From: Xanthomonas dyei
GTDB lineage: Bacteria > Pseudomonadota > Gammaproteobacteria > Xanthomonadales > Xanthomonadaceae
DNA length: 48,693 nt
Reading direction: 5' to 3'
Assembly: GCF_002939865.1 (NCBI RefSeq)
Contig: NZ_MDEE01000015.1
Location: 64,067 to 112,759 of the forward strand
The number at the start of each line of letters is the position of its first letter. The first letter of the stretch is position 1. This document shows positions 10,215-18,499 of this stretch, piece after piece. The position numbers and the translations under genes were made by a program. The notes under the pieces are model-generated. The model ran no database searches, was not told the DNA's origin, and saw only the letters and a list, made by a program, of their open reading frames with translations.

Positions 10215-10920
10215 CACCCCTGCCATCCCGCCCGCCCGCGTGCTGATCGTCGACGACGAGCCGCAGATCCGCCGTTTTCTCGATATCAGCCTGCGCGCGC
10301 AGGGATACCGCGTGCTGCAGGCCGGCACCGGCGAAGAAGGGCTGGCGCTGTTGGCCGGGCAGGGCGCCGAACTGATGGTGCTGGATATCGGCCTGCCCGA
10401 TCGCGACGGCCATGAAGTGCTGCGCGAGATCCGCCAGTGGTCCAACGTGCCGGTGATCATGCTCACCGTGCGCGCCGGCGAAACCGAAAAGGTCGCCGCC
10501 CTCGATGCCGGCGCCAACGACTACGTCACCAAGCCGTTCGGCGTGCAGGAACTGATGGCGCGCATCCGCTCGCTGTTGCGTCAGGCCGGTGCCGGCACCA
10601 CGGTGGAAGAAAGCGTATTCGACGATGGCCGCCTGCACATCCATCTGGGCCTGCGCGAAGTCACCCTCAATGGCGAAGCCATCCCGTTGAGTCGCAAGGA
10701 ATACGCCTTGCTCGCGCTGCTGCTCAAACATGCCGGCCGCGTGGTGACGCAACCGCAATTGCTGCGCGAAGTGTGGGGCCCTACGCACGAAGAGGACACC
10801 CACTACCTGCGCATCCTGGTCGGCAAGCTACGCCAGAAACTGCACGACGACGCTGCCGACCCGCATTACATCGTCACCGAACCGGGTGTGGGGCTGCGCT
10901 TTATCGGTGTGACGCGTTGA
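10204..10920 (+). CDS. kdpE: KdpE, OmpR-family response regulator
   Basis: The product is 238 aa. The receiver domain starts VLIVDDEPQIRRFL, the phospho-acceptor Asp is about residue 61 in VLDIGLPDRDG, and the switch Lys is in YVTKPFG. The winged-helix DNA-binding domain contains SRKEYALLALLLKHAGRVV and HYLRILVGKLRQKL. It activates kdpFABC on low K+; the candidate site is at 2613-2629. The chosen ATG overlaps the end of kdpD by 11 bp, as is common for kdpDE. The gene converges on the FAD oxidase gene with only 13 bp between stops and no clear terminator. Confidence 0.97.
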   Translation: MPTDTPAIPPARVLIVDDEPQIRRFLDISLRAQGYRVLQAGTGEEGLALLAGQGAELMVLDIGLPDRDGHEVLREIRQWSNVPVIMLTVRAGETEKVAALDAGANDYVTKPFGVQELMARIRSLLRQAGAGTTVEESVFDDGRLHIHLGLREVTLNGEAIPLSRKEYALLALLLKHAGRVVTQPQLLREVWGPTHEEDTHYLRILVGKLRQKLHDDAADPHYIVTEPGVGLRFIGVTR

Positions 10921-10933
10921 AGCAATACCCGCA

Positions 10934-12319
10934 CTAGGCCGGCGGCAGCACCTTGCCCGGATTCAAGATCCCATCCGGATCCAGCGCGGCCTTGATCGCG
11001 CGCATCGCCGCCAGCGTCGGTGCGCTGAAGGCCTGGGTCATGAAATCGCGCTTGGCCACGCCAATACCGTGCTCGCCGGAGAGCGTGCCTTCCAGCGACA
11101 GCACCAGCGCGAAGACCCGCGGTAATGCCGCATGCGCGCGCGCGTCTTCGTCGGCATCGTCCGGGTCGTACATGATGTTGACGTGCAGGTTGCCGTTGCC
11201 GGCATGGCCGAAGGCGACGATCGGCAGCGCGAATTCCGCCGCCAGCGCTTCCACGCCTTCAACCAGCTCCGGGATGCGCGATACCGGCACCACCACGTCT
11301 TCGTTGATCTTGCCGGGCTTGATGGTGCGCAATGCCGGGGACAACGCTCGGCGTGCCGCCCACAGTTTGTCGCGCGCGCTGCCATCGGCGGCGATGTCCA
11401 GGCTGAGCACGCCCTCGCCATCGGCGGCATCGTGCATGGCCTGCAATGCGTAAGGCAGCGTGTCGTGATCGCCATCGGCTTCGATCAACAACATTGCGCC
11501 AGCCTCGGGCACGTCGCTGCCATTGCGGCGCAGTAACGCGATCGCACTGGCATCCATGAATTCCAGCATCGTCGGCGTGGTGGGTTGCGCCATCAGCCGC
11601 GACACCGCGGCCGCAGCGCTGGCGGCATCGCGGTACAACGCGCGCAGCCCGGCTTGCGCAACTGCGCGCGGGGTCAGCTTCAAGGTCGCTTCGACGATGA
11701 TCGCCAGCGTGCCTTCGCTGCCAACCAGTAAATGGGTGAGGTCGTAGCCGGTGGAATTTTTGGTGTACGCACCGCCGCAGCGGATGACATCGCCGGTGCC
11801 GGTCACTGCCACCAGGCCAAGCACGTTGTCGCGGGTGGCGCCGTATTTCACCGCGCGCGGCCCGCCGGCGTTGGTGGATAAATTTCCGCCGATGCTGCAG
11901 ATCTCCGCGCTGGACGGGTCCGGCGGCCAGAACAAACCATGCGGCTGCAAGGCCTGCTGCAGATCGCCATTGAGCACGCCCGGCTGCACCACGGCGCAGC
12001 GGTCTTCCGGGCGCAATGCCACGATGCGATTCATGCGCGCCATCGACACCACCACGCCGCCGGAAAACGGCACCGCAGCGCCGGTGGTGCCGGTGCCCGC
12101 ACCGCGCGCCACAATCGGCACGCCATGCGCGCGGCATGCCTGCACGATCGCCACCACATCGTCGGTATCGCGCGGCAACGCCACCGCGGCGGGCAGTGCC
12201 CAGCGATGCGAATCGTCTTCGCCATAACGGCGGCGCGCATCAGCACCGGTCAACCAGCCATCGGGTCCAAGTCGCGCGGCCAACAGCTCGGCTAGCGCGG
12301 TGGGAAGTACATCGGTCAT
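10934..12319 (-). CDS. FAD-binding oxidase, GlcD / D-lactate dehydrogenase family
   Basis: The product is 461 aa, starting MTDVLPTALAEL. The FAD-binding-4 (VAO-type) domain occupies the N-terminal half, with PRDTDDVVAIVQACRAHGVP, RGAGTGTTGAAVP and GGNLSTNAGGPRAVKYG. The C-terminal FAD oxidase domain contains FGHAGNGNLHVNIMYD, SGEHGIGVAKRDFM and LDPDGILNPGKVL. These are typical of glycolate oxidase GlcD and of bacterial D-lactate or D-2-hydroxyacid dehydrogenases that pass electrons to the respiratory chain. Glycolate and D-lactate cannot be separated from sequence; no glcE/glcF partners are adjacent. Its ATG overlaps the stop of the next upstream gene (ATGA), so the two are coupled. Confidence 0.9.
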   Translation of the reverse strand: MTDVLPTALAELLAARLGPDGWLTGADARRRYGEDDSHRWALPAAVALPRDTDDVVAIVQACRAHGVPIVARGAGTGTTGAAVPFSGGVVVSMARMNRIVALRPEDRCAVVQPGVLNGDLQQALQPHGLFWPPDPSSAEICSIGGNLSTNAGGPRAVKYGATRDNVLGLVAVTGTGDVIRCGGAYTKNSTGYDLTHLLVGSEGTLAIIVEATLKLTPRAVAQAGLRALYRDAASAAAAVSRLMAQPTTPTMLEFMDASAIALLRRNGSDVPEAGAMLLIEADGDHDTLPYALQAMHDAADGEGVLSLDIAADGSARDKLWAARRALSPALRTIKPGKINEDVVVPVSRIPELVEGVEALAAEFALPIVAFGHAGNGNLHVNIMYDPDDADEDARAHAALPRVFALVLSLEGTLSGEHGIGVAKRDFMTQAFSAPTLAAMRAIKAALDPDGILNPGKVLPPA

Positions 12320-12855
12320 TGCGGGTGATCCTGTGGTGCGGCGCGCTGGATGCATCGAAATCCCAGTGCGGCGACGGTGAGCGGTAGCCAGACCCAACGC
12401 AGCTCGGAGAGCAGCGTGTTCAAGCCGCGCGCATTGAAAAACCCGTTGGCGAACGGCGAGACGCGAATCGGCCGCCACGACGCGAACCAGCGCGTTTCGC
12501 TCCACGGCCAGGCCAACGCCACGCCGAGCCCGCCGGAGGTCATCGCATCCAGGATCGGGTGCGATGCGCTGCAGACAAACAGCCACACCGCTGCCTGCAC
12601 GACATCCGCACGCAGGCTGCGATGTGCCACCGCGCCGAGCAGTGCGACGACGCTGGCGAACAACAACGAATGGCTGACGCCGCGGTGACCGAACGCATCG
12701 GCATACGGAACGTGCAACGCAAACGCCAGCACGTCCGCATCGGGCAACATCGCCGCCACGATGCCGGCACCGAGCAAACGCGGCGAAATGCGTCCGCGGT
12801 CGCTGGCGTACCAAAGTGCCAACGGCACTGCGGCGTGGGTCATGATGGTCGGCAT
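12316..12855 (-). CDS. YdjM-like membrane-bound metal-dependent hydrolase family protein
   Basis: The product is 179 aa. It starts MPTIMTHAAVPLALWY and shows LPDADVLAF and HRGVSHSLLFA, the His/Asp pattern of the YdjM/DUF457 inner-membrane hydrolase-like family, plus several hydrophobic segments. A later His (SASHPILDAMTSGG) completes the likely metal-binding set. Biochemical role is unknown. The stop overlaps the start of the FAD oxidase gene by ATGA; yraN ends 29 bp upstream, so the block lpoA-yraN-this gene-oxidase probably forms one transcript. Confidence 0.82.
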   Translation of the reverse strand: MPTIMTHAAVPLALWYASDRGRISPRLLGAGIVAAMLPDADVLAFALHVPYADAFGHRGVSHSLLFASVVALLGAVAHRSLRADVVQAAVWLFVCSASHPILDAMTSGGLGVALAWPWSETRWFASWRPIRVSPFANGFFNARGLNTLLSELRWVWLPLTVAALGFRCIQRAAPQDHPQ

Positions 12856-12884
12856 CGAACGTCGTTAGTCGAACTTCTGAAGCA

Positions 12885-13253
12885 TCAGCAATCGTCGGCG
12901 CGGAAAGCGTCGCGGATCCAGTGCAGCACCGGCGGTTCGCCGCTGGCCTCGACCACGTCGAAGCGACACGGCAGCGCTGCCAGCGCGGGGTGAGAGACAA
13001 GAAACAACTGCGCCGCCAACACCAGCTTGCGGCGCTTGCGCACATCCACCGAAGTCGCGCCGCCGCCGAAGCGGATGTCGCGGCGGTAACGCACTTCCAC
13101 GAACACCAGCGCCGGCCCGTCGCGCATCACCAGATCCAGCTCGCCGCCGCGGTAGTTGGCATTGCTCACCACCAGGCGCAAGCCGGCCTGCTCCAGCATC
13201 ACGCGTGCGGCCGCTTCCACTGCCGCACCACGTTGCTGGCGCGCTGCCGGCAT
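12885..13253 (-). CDS. yraN: YraN / UPF0102 family endonuclease-like protein
   Basis: The product is 122 aa, normal for the family. It shows [17 protein letters not shown], then [25 protein letters not shown], the restriction-endonuclease-like core with the E-x-D and V-E-V-R pattern, then [13 protein letters not shown]. The exact function of YraN is not established. Position next to lpoA and near rsmI is a widely conserved arrangement in gammaproteobacteria. Only 3 bp separate it from lpoA. Confidence 0.92.
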   Translation of the reverse strand: MPAARQQRGAAVEAAARVMLEQAGLRLVVSNANYRGGELDLVMRDGPALVFVEVRYRRDIRFGGGATSVDVRKRRKLVLAAQLFLVSHPALAALPCRFDVVEASGEPPVLHWIRDAFRADDC

Positions 13254-13256
13254 GGC

Positions 13257-14987
13257 TCAGCGACCGTCGGCGATCGGCACCGGGCGGCCACCGTTGAAGG
13301 TGGACCATGCCGGGGTGCGCAGCACATTGCCGAAGCCGTCCAGATGCAAGGTGCCGGTGGCGCCGCGCAGGCCGCCGTCGGTGCCGGTGGCGAGTTTTTC
13401 CAGGTATGCGCTGATCTTCCAGGCGTCGTAGCCGAACGCGAACAGGCGTGCGGCCGGGCCGCGTGCGCTGGGCAGGGTGCTGGCGACCTGGCTGGCCGCC
13501 GGCAGGCCGGAGACGCCGAGCGCGGTCCAGGTTTCGCTGGGGTAGATGATGCCGTCCAGCGCCAGGTCGTCTTCGACCTTGCCGGTGCCGGCCACCAGCT
13601 GCGAGGTGCCCACGCGCGACTTGCCGGCAAACCCGCTCAAGGCCAGCTGCGGCGCCAGCGCGCGCGCGGTGTTGCCGCGCACCGCCAGGAACACCGCATC
13701 GGCAGTGCCGTAGTTGCGCAGCTGCGCACCGATGTCGCCCGGTGCATCGGCCACGCTGATGCTGCCGGCGACCTTGCCGCCGCGCTCGGTGAAGCGGTCG
13801 CGGAAGGCCTTGATGGTGCGCTTGCCGTTGTCGTCGCCGGTGCCCACGATCAGCACGTTGCGGCGTTCGCGCGAGAGCAGATATTCGGCGGCCATGATGC
13901 CGTCGTCTTCCGGCGCCAGCGAGAAACCCGCGCTGCCAGCGGGCGGCGCCTTGTTGTCGGTGGGGCGGTTGAGCGCCAGCACCGGCACGGCGAGCTGGCC
14001 GCGCGCGAACAACGCGCTGACTTCGTCGCGACCGAGCGGGCCGACCACGTAATCGACACCGGCGCCCACGGCTTTGTCGTAGGCGGCGTTGGCACCAGCG
14101 GCGGTGCCGGCGGTGTCGAAGAACTGCACCTCCGGGCGGCGGCGGGTTTCGGCGTAGTAGCCAGCCAGCAGCCCATCGCGCACCGGCGCGGCGGCGGTGG
14201 CCAGATTGCCGGTGAGTGGCAGCAGCACTGCCAGTTTGACCGGCGGGCGGTAACCGTCGCGCTCGGCCGGCGGACGCTTGCTGGTGTCGAAGCCCCATTG
14301 CGCATCGCGATCGAATGCGCGCGGCAACGCCAGGCCGCGGCTGATCAACGCGCGGCCGGCAAAGTTGTACAGCGGGTCGCCGGCCGGTAGCGCGGCGGTG
14401 CGGCCTTTGAGCGTGGCATCGTCCAGCGCCGCCAGCAGACGCACGATGGCGCGCTGGTTGTCGCTGCGCGGCGTGCCGGTCAGGCTGGCATCGGCGCGTG
14501 CCCGGTCGGCGGCGGCGCCAAACAGGTCGCCGGTGGCTTCCAGTGCGGCGGCGCGTGCCACCAGCCAGCGCGTCTGCAGCGGCTGGGTCAGCCCCTGCGG
14601 GCTGTCGCCTAGCGCCTGCAGCGCCTGCGCGGCCTGCTTGTCGATCACCGCCAGCTCGCCGGTGAGCAGCGCGAAGCGGGCGCGCTCTTCGCCGCTCAGA
14701 TGGCGCGCGTTGACCTGCGCCAGCAGCGTGCGTGCACGGGCATCGTCGCCGGCGTCGTGCCAGCCGAATGCGGCCGCGGCCAGCAGACGGCTGCGCTGCG
14801 CACCGCTGGCACCGGCGGCTTCGGCTTCCAGCTGCTGCGCCGCTTCGCGCGGCTTGCCCTGGTCCAGCAACGCCAGCGCCGCGCTCTGCGTCGGCGAGGC
14901 AGTTTGGGTGACGCTGCTGGTGGCGCAGCCGGCCGCCAGCATGACCAGCAACGACAGGGCGGAGATCCTTGCAACACGCTTGTTCAT
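13257..14987 (-). CDS. lpoA: LpoA-like penicillin-binding protein activator, outer-membrane lipoprotein
   Basis: The product is 576 aa from the ATG at 14987. The N-terminus is a lipoprotein signal with the lipobox LAAGC, lipidated Cys21. An Ala-rich, TPR-like helical region follows to about residue 250. The C-terminal half is a periplasmic-binding-protein-like fold (VKLAVLLPLTGNLATAA, VVGPLGRDEVSALF, RNVLIVGTGDDNGKRT). This two-part design and the yraN/rsmI neighbourhood identify LpoA, which activates the bifunctional transpeptidase PBP1A from the outer membrane. A possible -10 (TAGAAT on the minus strand) lies at 15040-15045. It is divergent from rsmI across 81 bp. Confidence 0.88.
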   Translation of the reverse strand: MNKRVARISALSLLVMLAAGCATSSVTQTASPTQSAALALLDQGKPREAAQQLEAEAAGASGAQRSRLLAAAAFGWHDAGDDARARTLLAQVNARHLSGEERARFALLTGELAVIDKQAAQALQALGDSPQGLTQPLQTRWLVARAAALEATGDLFGAAADRARADASLTGTPRSDNQRAIVRLLAALDDATLKGRTAALPAGDPLYNFAGRALISRGLALPRAFDRDAQWGFDTSKRPPAERDGYRPPVKLAVLLPLTGNLATAAAPVRDGLLAGYYAETRRRPEVQFFDTAGTAAGANAAYDKAVGAGVDYVVGPLGRDEVSALFARGQLAVPVLALNRPTDNKAPPAGSAGFSLAPEDDGIMAAEYLLSRERRNVLIVGTGDDNGKRTIKAFRDRFTERGGKVAGSISVADAPGDIGAQLRNYGTADAVFLAVRGNTARALAPQLALSGFAGKSRVGTSQLVAGTGKVEDDLALDGIIYPSETWTALGVSGLPAASQVASTLPSARGPAARLFAFGYDAWKISAYLEKLATGTDGGLRGATGTLHLDGFGNVLRTPAWSTFNGGRPVPIADGR

Positions 14988-15068
14988 TTCAGATCCATTG
15001 GACAGGGGCCGCCAGGGCGGTCCGTTGAAAACCGCTACGATTCTACCCTTTGCCCCGGAAGACCGCTG

Positions 15069-15890
15069 ATGATGTCCCCTGGAACCCTGCACGTGGTCGC
15101 CACGCCGATCGGCAATCTGGCCGACCTGTCGCCGCGCGCGCAGGAGGTGTTGCGTGGCGTGGCCGCGATCTGCGCCGAAGACACCCGCCACACCCGCCAA
15201 TTGCTCAGCCATTTCGGCATCGACCGCCCGCTGTTGGCCCTGCACGACCACAACGAAGAAGCCATGTCCGAGCGCATCGTGGCGCGCCTGCGCGAGGGCG
15301 AGTCGCTGGCCATCGTCAGCGACGCCGGCACCCCGCTGGTCAGCGACCCCGGCTTCAAGCTGGTGCGCGCCGCCCGCGTCGCCGGCATCAAGGTCAGCCC
15401 GGTGCCGGGCGCCTGCGCGGCGATTGCCGCGCTCAGCGTGGCCGGTCTGCCCAGCGACCGCTTCAGCTTCGAGGGGTTTTTGCCGGCCAAGAGCGCTGCG
15501 CGCCGGGAGCGCCTGGCGCACCTGGCTGGCGAGACCCGCACCCTGGTGTTTTACGAATCGGCGCACCGCATCGTCGATTCGCTGGCCGACCTGCGCTTGG
15601 CCTTCGGCGACGACCGCCCGGCGGTGATCGCCCGCGAGCTGACCAAGCTGTTCGAAACCGTGCTCGACGGCAGCCTGGCCGAGTTGCAGGCCAAGGTCGA
15701 AGCCGACGACAACCAGCGCAAGGGCGAGTTTGTGGTGATGGTGCAGGGCGCCGCCGACGCCGCCGAAGGCCAACTCGCCGAAGGCCGCCGCGTCTACGCC
15801 AAACTCGCCGAACACCTGCCGCCCTCCACCGCTGCCAAGCTCGCCGCCGAGCTGACCGGTGCGCCGCGCAAGGCGTTGTATGGCGGCTAG
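15069..15890 (+). CDS. rsmI: RsmI, 16S rRNA 2'-O-methyltransferase (C1402)
   Basis: The product is 273 aa. Tetrapyrrole-methylase-fold motifs are clear: LHVVATPIGNLADLSPRAQE at the N-terminus, CAEDTRHTRQLLSHFGI, IVSDAGTPLVSDPG, VPGACAAIAALSVAGLP and FYESAHRI. It methylates the ribose of C1402 in 16S rRNA. Two adjacent ATGs (15069, 15072) are possible starts. It is divergent from lpoA, a conserved arrangement. Confidence 0.96.
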   Translation: MMSPGTLHVVATPIGNLADLSPRAQEVLRGVAAICAEDTRHTRQLLSHFGIDRPLLALHDHNEEAMSERIVARLREGESLAIVSDAGTPLVSDPGFKLVRAARVAGIKVSPVPGACAAIAALSVAGLPSDRFSFEGFLPAKSAARRERLAHLAGETRTLVFYESAHRIVDSLADLRLAFGDDRPAVIARELTKLFETVLDGSLAELQAKVEADDNQRKGEFVVMVQGAADAAEGQLAEGRRVYAKLAEHLPPSTAAKLAAELTGAPRKALYGG

Positions 15891-16018
15891 GGTGGTCGTC
15901 GCGAGCGCACTGTGATCTGCGATGACGCTTTCTCGGTAAGGCTGCTCGCGTCCGGGTGCGCTCCTACGGTCAATGGCAGGTTGGAAACGCTGCGCCGTTC
16001 TGGCTTGTGGGGATAGCG

Positions 16019-16024
16019 TAGAAT
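16019..16024 (+). promoter_or_regulatory. Putative -10 element of rnpB
   Basis: TAGAAT lies 7 bp before the predicted 5' end of the RNase P RNA. A -35 is weak (around TTCTGG near 15998). The spacing to the mature 5' end suggests transcription starts at or next to it. Confidence 0.5.
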
Positions 16025-16031
16025 GCGCCCC

Positions 16032-16386
16032 GGCGGAGTCGGCCAGACAGTCGCGTCACTCGCAAGGGTGCCGAGGAAAGTCCGGGCTCCATAGGGCAAG
16101 GTGCCAGGTAACGCCTGGGCGGCGCAAGCCGACGGAAAGTGCAACAGAGAGATACCGCCGAACGGTCTCGCAAGAGGCGCGTGGTAAGGGTGAAATGGTG
16201 CGGTAAGAGCGCACCGCGAGTCCGGTAACGGACCGGCACGGCAAACCCCACCTGGAGCAAGACCAAATAGGGATCCATTGGCGTGGCCCGCGCTGGATCC
16301 GGGTAGGTTGCTTGAGCGCTGCGGTGACGTAGCGCCTAGACGAATGACTGTCCACGACAGAACCCGGCTTATCGGCCGGCTCCGCC
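16032..16386 (+). ncRNA. rnpB: RNase P RNA, bacterial type A
   Basis: The RNA carries all strongly conserved blocks of bacterial type A RNase P RNA: CCAGACAGTCGC, GAGGAAAGTCCGGGCTCCAT followed by AGGGCA and GTGCCAGGTAACGCCTGG, AGTGCAACAGAGAG, GTAAGGGTGAAA, GAGCAAGACCAAATAGG, and ACGAATGACTGTCCACGACA with AGAACCCGGCTTATCGGCC. The ends were set by pairing GGCGGAG at the 5' end with CTCCGCC at the 3' end, giving about 355 nt. It is the catalytic subunit that removes tRNA 5' leaders. Confidence 0.96.
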
Positions 16387-16446
16387 GCCTCTTTTGGGCG
16401 TAGGCCCAAAAAAGGCGCCCACGCTTCGTACCGCCTGCGGCGGTAC
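16387..16446. repeat. Two hairpins directly downstream of rnpB
   Basis: 16387-16416 folds as a 13-bp stem with one mismatch (GCCTCTTTTGGGC against GCCCAAAAAAGGC). 16428-16446 is GTACCGCC-TGC-GGCGGTAC followed by AAAA. Neither has a clean U-tract, so they may be 3' processing or termination structures for rnpB, or intergenic repeats. Confidence 0.5.
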
Positions 16447-16467
16447 AAAACGCGGGTCCCGCTCCGT

Positions 16468-16900
16468 GGCATGCCAGAACCCCGCGGCTGTCGCCGCGCC
16501 CCCTTGACTCAAGGGGGCTTGCAGTTAGGTGGTTGGTCGACGCGCTTGCGCGATGCGCTCGCTTGCCCCAATTGCGGAATGGTTAGCCGAGTGACTGGTT
16601 GAATGGCGCGTCCAGCGATTTGATGGGCATGCCAGAACCCCGCGGCCGTCGCCGCGCCCCCTTGACTCAAGGGGGCTTGCAGTTAGGTGGTTGGTCGAGG
16701 CGCTTGCGCGATGCGCTCGCTTGCCCCAATTGCGGAATGGTTAGCCGAGTGACTGGTTGAATGGCGCGTCCAGCGATTTGATGGGCATGCCAGAACCCCC
16801 GCGGCTGTCGCCGCGCCCCCTTGACTCAAGGAGGCTTGCAGTTAGGTGGTTGGTCGAGGCGCTTGCGCGATGCGCTCGCTTGCCCGTATTGGCGAGATGG
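16468..16900. repeat. 158-bp tandem direct repeat, two full copies and a divergent third
   Basis: GGCATGCCAGAACC starts a unit at 16468, 16626 and 16784, an exact 158-bp period. Copies 1 and 2 differ at only about two bases. Each holds a perfect palindrome GCCCCCTTGA-C-TCAAGGGGGC. On the minus strand each of copies 1 and 2 ends with codons for SLDAPFNQSLG and a stop. This aligns with the last residues of the ccdB gene where copy 3 runs into it (ALEELFTRSFG, stop). The array therefore contains alternative copies of a ccdB 3' end. No separate gene lies in this 430-bp stretch. Confidence 0.85.
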
Positions 16901-17218
16901 CTAGCCGAATGAGCGGGTGAACAGCTCCTCCAGGGCATCGATGATGGTCTGGCCTTGGTCCTTGAGGGAGCCGGCAGGGTTGTTGAGCACTGCAAGCGGC
17001 ACCGAGGTCATTTCCAGGGGTTGCAGGATGACGCGTTGGCCGGCGACGGTGAATTCCGGGGTGAAGCGAGACGGGGTCGGCGAGTGCTTGGATTTGATCA
17101 CCAAGGGTACGACGACGCGACGGGGGGCGGCGTCGAAGATCTTCGACTGGACCACGACCACGTAGGGGATGTTCTTGTTCTGTCCGACGTTTGCGTAGAC
17201 ATCGAACTGGTCGGTCAT
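16901..17218 (-). CDS. ccdB: CcdB-family DNA gyrase toxin
   Basis: The product is 105 aa, start MTDQFDVYANVG. CcdB features: an N-terminal QFDVYANVGQNKNIPYVVVVQ beta strand, VVVPLV, and RVILQPLEMTSVP in the core. CcdB poisons DNA gyrase, and the C-terminal residues are the key gyrase-contacting part in the F-plasmid toxin. Here the tail is ELFTRSFG rather than the F-type Trp-Gly-Ile ending. The start overlaps the ccdA stop (ATGA), so antitoxin and toxin are coupled. An in-frame ATG 54 bp upstream was rejected because it lies within ccdA and lacks family similarity. The gene's 3' end is the last member of the 158-bp tandem array. Confidence 0.9.
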   Translation of the reverse strand: MTDQFDVYANVGQNKNIPYVVVVQSKIFDAAPRRVVVPLVIKSKHSPTPSRFTPEFTVAGQRVILQPLEMTSVPLAVLNNPAGSLKDQGQTIIDALEELFTRSFG

Positions 17219-17466
17219 AAGGTGGAGAACTCGTCGGCAAAGGAGCCGTGCGTGTCGGTGAAGGTCTTCCATTCGCTTGCGGCGCGCTGCAACTCCATCG
17301 CTCTGGCGCTATGGCTGTCGCGCTCTTTGGCGACGTAGTCGGCCAACAGTTCTTCGACCTTTGCCGACAGGTTGCCGGTCATCGCCCGTGCCTGTGCGGC
17401 CAGGTCCGAGTTGATGGTCAGGTTCAGCGGTTTCTTTTGCGCGGAACTGTCGTAGTAACGGCTCAT
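17215..17466 (-). CDS. ccdA: CcdA-family antitoxin
   Basis: The product is 83 aa, start MSRYYDSSAQKKPL with an AGGAGG ribosome-binding site at 17473-17478, 6 bp before the ATG; this excludes the longer start. The N-terminal part (PLNLTINSDLAAQARAM) matches the ribbon-helix-helix DNA-binding domain and the C-terminal part (SEWKTFTDTHGSFADEFSTL) the toxin-wrapping tail; GSFADE is shared with F-plasmid CcdA. It neutralises CcdB and represses the operon. The predicted operator palindrome lies just upstream at 17485-17505. Confidence 0.9.
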   Translation of the reverse strand: MSRYYDSSAQKKPLNLTINSDLAAQARAMTGNLSAKVEELLADYVAKERDSHSARAMELQRAASEWKTFTDTHGSFADEFSTL

Positions 17467-17484
17467 GGGCGGCCTCCTGTCGTT

Positions 17485-17505
17485 CATGCGCACGCTATGC
17501 GCATG
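17485..17505. promoter_or_regulatory. Putative CcdA/CcdAB operator palindrome
   Basis: CATGCGCA-CGCTA-TGCGCATG is a perfect 8-bp inverted repeat with a 5-bp spacer, 19 bp upstream of the ccdA start and ending 12 bp before the stop of the neighbouring NRDE gene. Position and symmetry fit autoregulation by a ribbon-helix-helix antitoxin. Confidence 0.5.
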
Positions 17506-17516
17506 ATTGCCCAGTG

Positions 17517-18284
17517 TCAACGCGTACCGAAGATGTCCAGCCGTGTTTCGCCCTGGAATGTTCCACCGGGGCCGAAGCGGCGTTCGTGGATGAAGCCGCT
17601 GCCTTCATGATCCACCGCCACGATGGTGCTGGCGCGGGTGCCGTAGCTCTGGCCGGCGATGAAGGCGGCCGAGAGCAGGCGTTCGGTGGGTAGATCGACG
17701 CCGGTGTGAGGCAGGGCATCGTCGGAAGCGACGGCGGCGTTACCGAAGGCGGTCCACAGCGGTTGCAGGTCCTCGCTGCCTGTGGCGCACCAGTCATGCA
17801 AGACCGCAGTTAGCGCAACGGTCTTGGGCCAGGGCGCGTCCAGCGGGCCGTTGGACATCCCATGGATGCCGGGAGCCAGCGTGCGTGCCAGCGGCGGGTG
17901 ATTGCTGAGGTGTTCGCAGCGCTCGGCGTCGCACAGCAGCAGGTTGAATGGTGGGAACGCGTGTCCGTCCGCAGCCAGTTCCTGGACATAGGCAGTAGCG
18001 TCGGAACTGCCGGATAGATAGTCGGCAATCAGATGACCGCGCGAGCGCCCGGACATGGTGGCCATCGGGTCGCGCACGTTGGTGACCACGGCCACTCGGC
18101 CGTCGCTGCCCAGTCCGACCCAACTTCCGCCCGAGCGCAGGTCGCGCCCGGCCAGCACGCTGTCGGCAGGCGCCGCCCAGCGCGCAAGCGGTGCGGTGGG
18201 GCGTTCGTGGAATTCATCGCGGTTGCCTACCAGCAGCAGGCGCCAACGCGGGTGAGTTTTCCAGGCAAGAGCGACTAAGCACAT
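17517..18284 (-). CDS. NRDE / TANGO2-family protein
   Basis: The product is 255 aa. It begins MCLVALAWKTHPRWRLLLVG and then carries the defining NRDE motif at residues 21-24, FHERPTAPL, LAGRDLRSGGSWVGLGSDGR and VTNVRDP. The family begins with a conserved Met-Cys, suggesting N-terminal nucleophile processing, and is related to eukaryotic TANGO2; its biochemical role is not settled. It ends 50 bp from the ccdA start and is divergent from the dcw cluster. Confidence 0.9.
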   Translation of the reverse strand: MCLVALAWKTHPRWRLLLVGNRDEFHERPTAPLARWAAPADSVLAGRDLRSGGSWVGLGSDGRVAVVTNVRDPMATMSGRSRGHLIADYLSGSSDATAYVQELAADGHAFPPFNLLLCDAERCEHLSNHPPLARTLAPGIHGMSNGPLDAPWPKTVALTAVLHDWCATGSEDLQPLWTAFGNAAVASDDALPHTGVDLPTERLLSAAFIAGQSYGTRASTIVAVDHEGSGFIHERRFGPGGTFQGETRLDIFGTR

Positions 18285-18420
18285 GCCGGCGATTGTCGCC
18301 CGTCTGCGCAGTCGCAGGGTGCTGCTGGCGCAGTGTGAAGTGAGACGCGGGTCGGGTTTACGCGGCCTTCACGCCCCTGAATTTTTGTTCAATCTCAAAA
18401 TCTGAGACGAAACAGCAACT

Positions 18421-18429
18421 TGTGGATAA
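18421..18429 (-). promoter_or_regulatory. Perfect consensus DnaA box upstream of mraZ
   Basis: TGTGGATAA is the exact complement of the TTATCCACA consensus. It lies 187 bp upstream of mraZ and 70 bp upstream of the dcw -35 element, inside an ACTTGT...ACAAGT inverted repeat (18417-18443). A single consensus nonamer can occur by chance, so function is unproven. Confidence 0.5.
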
Positions 18430-18499
18430 GCTTTGAACAAGTCTCTAAAGAGTGCTGCAACTCATTGATGCGACTGGCGATTTGCGACCTTGAAAACTG

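Noticed and set aside
16387..16416. Classical rho-independent terminator after rnpB
   Set aside because: The stem is there but it is followed by GCCC, not a U-tract, so it is listed only as a hairpin.
16468..16900. CRISPR array or integron cassette array
   Set aside because: The period is 158 bp with near-identical units and no variable spacers; no cas, integrase or attC-like pairs are visible.
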